From: Staphylococcus hyicus
GTDB taxonomy: Bacteria; Bacillota; Bacilli; Staphylococcales; Staphylococcaceae
Length of the DNA: 64,000 bases
Reading direction: 5' to 3'
NCBI RefSeq assembly: GCF_000816085.1
Contig: NZ_CP008747.1
Coordinates: 930,001-994,000, forward strand
In this document: positions 61,864-64,000 of the stretch, in pieces
Position numbering within the stretch: position 1 is the first letter of the stretch
Layout: the number at the start of each line of letters is the position of its first letter
The notes under the pieces: model-generated
What the model was told of the DNA's origin: nothing
The model's input: only the letters and a program-made list of their open reading frames with translations
The model's database searches: none
Program-made: the position numbers and the translations under genes

Positions 61864-61899
61864 AAGCCCTAACATTCATTTTGAACGTTAGGGCTTAAA
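61864..61899. terminator. Bidirectional terminator between adhesin and CDF gene
   Basis: AAGCCCTAACATT pairs with AACGTTAGGGCTT, with A/T runs on both sides. Confidence 0.8.
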
Positions 61900-61900
61900 T

Positions 61901-62770
61901 TTATGATATATGTGGCTCAATATGCACGATTGTTTCAACTTCTCCTAGGTGTTGTTGTAGTTCAGATTCGATGTAATCTGAAATTTCATGACTTTCAACA
62001 ACATTCAAGTCCGGATTAACTGATATGGTAACATCGATGAACGACATGACACCGTGACTCCGTGCTTTAATATCTCTAATTTCATAAATACCTTTAATTT
62101 TAGAAATAATTTCGTATATTTCATCTAAGGCATCTTCATCATAACCATCTGTAAGTGTAATGGCTGTTTCCTTAAAAATATCGATACTCGTTTTCATTAT
62201 GAGTAAGCCGATAATGATAGCGGCAATCGTATCTAACATAGGTATCCCCATATAAACGCCGACAATTCCAATTACTGTACCTATTGAAACTAACGCATCT
62301 GACAAATTATCATAGCTTGCAGCTTTTAATGCACTACTGTTCACACGTCTCGATAAGTTGCGATTATAGATAAAAACAACAAACATTACGATTGCTGATA
62401 AGATACCGACAATGACAGCTGATTGGCTAGGCTCTTGGAATGATCCTTCGTAAAAATGACGAATACCAGTGGTAATCACTTGAATACTTACGGCAAACAT
62501 AATAAATGCAGCAATCAGTGACGCAATAAATTCTGATCGGTAGTGCCCATAAGGATGATTTTTATCCACTGGTTTTTGAGAAATGTATAAGGCGATCAGT
62601 ATGGCAACAGAACTTATCACATCCGTCGCATTATTAATACCATCAGCTGTTAAACCATGACTATTAGCGATCCAACCATATAAAATTTTTAAAATTGTTA
62701 AAGCAGTGTAGGTCACAATACTTAAGTAAGCACCTTTTTTTGCTTGGGAAAGTTTATATTCAATTTGCAC
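61901..62770 (-). CDS. mntE: Cation diffusion facilitator, manganese-exporter type
   Basis: CDF-family metal/proton antiporter with six membrane helices and a C-terminal cytoplasmic domain (GIYEIRDIKARSHGVMSFID). The helix 2 site reads N-x3-D (NNATD) and the helix 5 site D-x3-D (DNLSD), the pattern of Mn2+-CDFs rather than the H-x3-D of zinc members. Start chosen at GTG 62770, 8 bases after GGAG, giving 289 aa. GTG 62779 also opens the frame. It lies between two adhesin genes. Confidence 0.85.
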   Translation of the reverse strand: MQIEYKLSQAKKGAYLSIVTYTALTILKILYGWIANSHGLTADGINNATDVISSVAILIALYISQKPVDKNHPYGHYRSEFIASLIAAFIMFAVSIQVITTGIRHFYEGSFQEPSQSAVIVGILSAIVMFVVFIYNRNLSRRVNSSALKAASYDNLSDALVSIGTVIGIVGVYMGIPMLDTIAAIIIGLLIMKTSIDIFKETAITLTDGYDEDALDEIYEIISKIKGIYEIRDIKARSHGVMSFIDVTISVNPDLNVVESHEISDYIESELQQHLGEVETIVHIEPHIS

Positions 62771-63069
62771 ACACAACACTCCAAAAATATAACGTTCTTT
62801 TATTATCCTATTAAAAACATTTAAATGCTAGTCATTTTATTTAGTTTAAGTTCTCCTCTAGGGCATTTCTATGTAAAATTAGAATAAAGATGGATATTTA
62901 CCATCGAAACCTTAAGGCTATCATAAGTAATCTAAAAAGAATTTTAAAATATCTTAAATATAGTATCTAGCACTATTTATTTATAAAATTAGGTGTTATG
63001 TTCTATTTAAGCAGTACTTTTTTAAGCAGAATGACACTCAAAAAATTTTTTAAATTGGAGGAAAGTCGA
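62771..63069. other. AT-rich intergenic region before the second adhesin
   Basis: About 299 bases with no ORF I can support. TATAGT at 62959-62964 is a weak -10 candidate. GGAGG at 63057-63061 is the ribosome site of the next gene. Confidence 0.5.
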
Positions 63070-64000
63070 ATGAACAACAAGATTAAACACACACATAGTA
63101 TTCGAAAATACAAAATTGGTGCAGCATCTGTCGTTTTAGGAATGATTATCTTTTTAGCTAACATCGGTACTGGTGATGCACAAGCTGCAGAAGTTGAAAA
63201 AGATACGCAAACATCACCAACTTCGAAAACAGAAATGCATACAAATTTAAAAAATGAAACCGTATCACAACCCGCTTTAAACACATCAACTCAAGTTGAT
63301 AAAAGTACGCAAAATCAAGTTACCACAGAACAAAACATGCCAAACACTGCAAAGCCAACAGACACTTCAACGCATGTAAACAAAGATAACGCAACTCCTA
63401 AAGTAAAACCACAAGATAAGCAACATTCATCTACATCTAACATATCTAATTCATCAAAATTACAAAAAAATAATACAAGTCAACCTAAAGCCAACGGTAA
63501 AAATGTAGACACTTTAAAAAAATCACAATCTGTTGTAGATAAAAGAAATATTTCGTCAAAAGTTACCGTACGTTCGGCAGAAATCAAGGTAGATCACTCT
63601 GCGAATGCGGACAAAAGCGATACGAAACACGTAAACCCACATAAAGGCGATAAATTAAAATTAAAATATCAATGGCAATTAGGAAAAGATGTTCAATCTG
63701 GAGATTACGTAGATGTTTACATCTCTCAAAATGTGAATACTAAAGGAGTTGTTGATAATCGAACGCTTCCTAATATCAAAGAAGGTACGAACATTGTAGC
63801 AATTGGTAAACTCATTGATAACCATAAATTTAGATATACATTTACAGATTATGTAACGCAACGCACAAATATAAAAGCGACATTAAATTTAGATTTATAT
63901 ATCAATCGTCAAAATGTACCGAATGAAGGTAAACAAACTGTAACTGCAACGATTGGTTCTATGAAAACAGAACGCAATATAAATGTGAAGTATGATCAAG
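63070..64000 (+). CDS. YSIRK-type surface adhesin, 3' part cut by window edge
   Basis: Open from ATG 63070 to the end of the window (310 codons). Signal peptide with the YSIRK-G/S motif (HSIRKYKIGAASVVLG) and cleavage near AQAAE, a Ser/Thr/Asn/Lys-rich stretch to about residue 170, then an N2-type adhesin domain (GDKLKLKYQWQLGKDV; FRYTFTDYVTQRTNIK) clearly related to the same part of the first adhesin. Repeats and the LPXTG end, if present, are outside the window. ATG follows TTGGAGGAA. Confidence 0.9.
   Translation, partial: MNNKIKHTHSIRKYKIGAASVVLGMIIFLANIGTGDAQAAEVEKDTQTSPTSKTEMHTNLKNETVSQPALNTSTQVDKSTQNQVTTEQNMPNTAKPTDTSTHVNKDNATPKVKPQDKQHSSTSNISNSSKLQKNNTSQPKANGKNVDTLKKSQSVVDKRNISSKVTVRSAEIKVDHSANADKSDTKHVNPHKGDKLKLKYQWQLGKDVQSGDYVDVYISQNVNTKGVVDNRTLPNIKEGTNIVAIGKLIDNHKFRYTFTDYVTQRTNIKATLNLDLYINRQNVPNEGKQTVTATIGSMKTERNINVKYDQ

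Overview
The window is chromosomal DNA of a Staphylococcus. The 16S rRNA, the low GC content, the staphylococcal gene order (ftnA-murT-gatD, map-vraUTSR, airSR), the two peptidoglycan-type tRNA-Gly genes and the YSIRK/LPXTG adhesins all agree. The adhesins and 16S look more like the hyicus/intermedius side of the genus than S. aureus, but the species is not resolved.

Layout. 1-7.5 kb: ferritin (cut by the left edge), the lipid II amidation enzyme MurT/GatD, an aromatic-acid-exporter-like protein, methionine aminopeptidase and the vraUTSR cell-wall stress operon. 7.6-14.6 kb: housekeeping genes (beta-carbonic anhydrase, YihY/BrkB protein, YtxH protein, PtpA phosphatase, DUF1128 protein, AmpS, acyl-CoA thioesterase, YfkAB radical SAM protein, SE1561 protein, DJ-1/PfpI protein). 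14.7-16.15 kb: one IS110-family insertion sequence with a candidate bridge-RNA region, lying between two host terminators. 16.3-33.8 kb: pyruvate oxidase, Mgt, recX, yfhH, a TagH/TagG-like pair with a degenerate ATPase, yfhP, mutY, ntdP, a Sav1866-type exporter, a glutamate-synthase-like protein, a second FUSC protein, hemL2, bcp, a 2-hydroxyacid dehydrogenase and perR. 34.0-41.95 kb: an rRNA operon (16S, tRNA-Ile, tRNA-Ala, 23S, 5S) followed by 24 tRNA genes, including two tandem tRNA-Gly genes of the non-proteinogenic type. 42.1-57.9 kb: a PTS-EIIC-like permease, a glutamine-type ABC importer, queG-trmL-nagA-NagB-like cluster, fumC, ppx-ppk, an RluA-family pseudouridine synthase and airSR. 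58.3-64 kb: two large cell-wall-anchored adhesin genes (the second cut by the right edge) separated by a manganese-type CDF transporter.

Functional links. Many genes concern the cell envelope and its monitoring: MurT/GatD amidate lipid II, Mgt polymerises it, the special tRNA-Gly species are the expected glycine donors for the interpeptide bridge, VraTSR senses wall damage, AirSR senses redox state, and the LPXTG adhesins are attached to the bridge. A second theme is oxidative and metal stress: ferritin, Bcp, PerR, MutY and the Mn-type CDF exporter. Best targets for further work: the TagGH-like pair with a dead-looking ATPase, the peptidoglycan-type tRNA-Gly pair, the IS110 non-coding region, and two rRNA-spacer stalks that share sequence and show compensatory changes.
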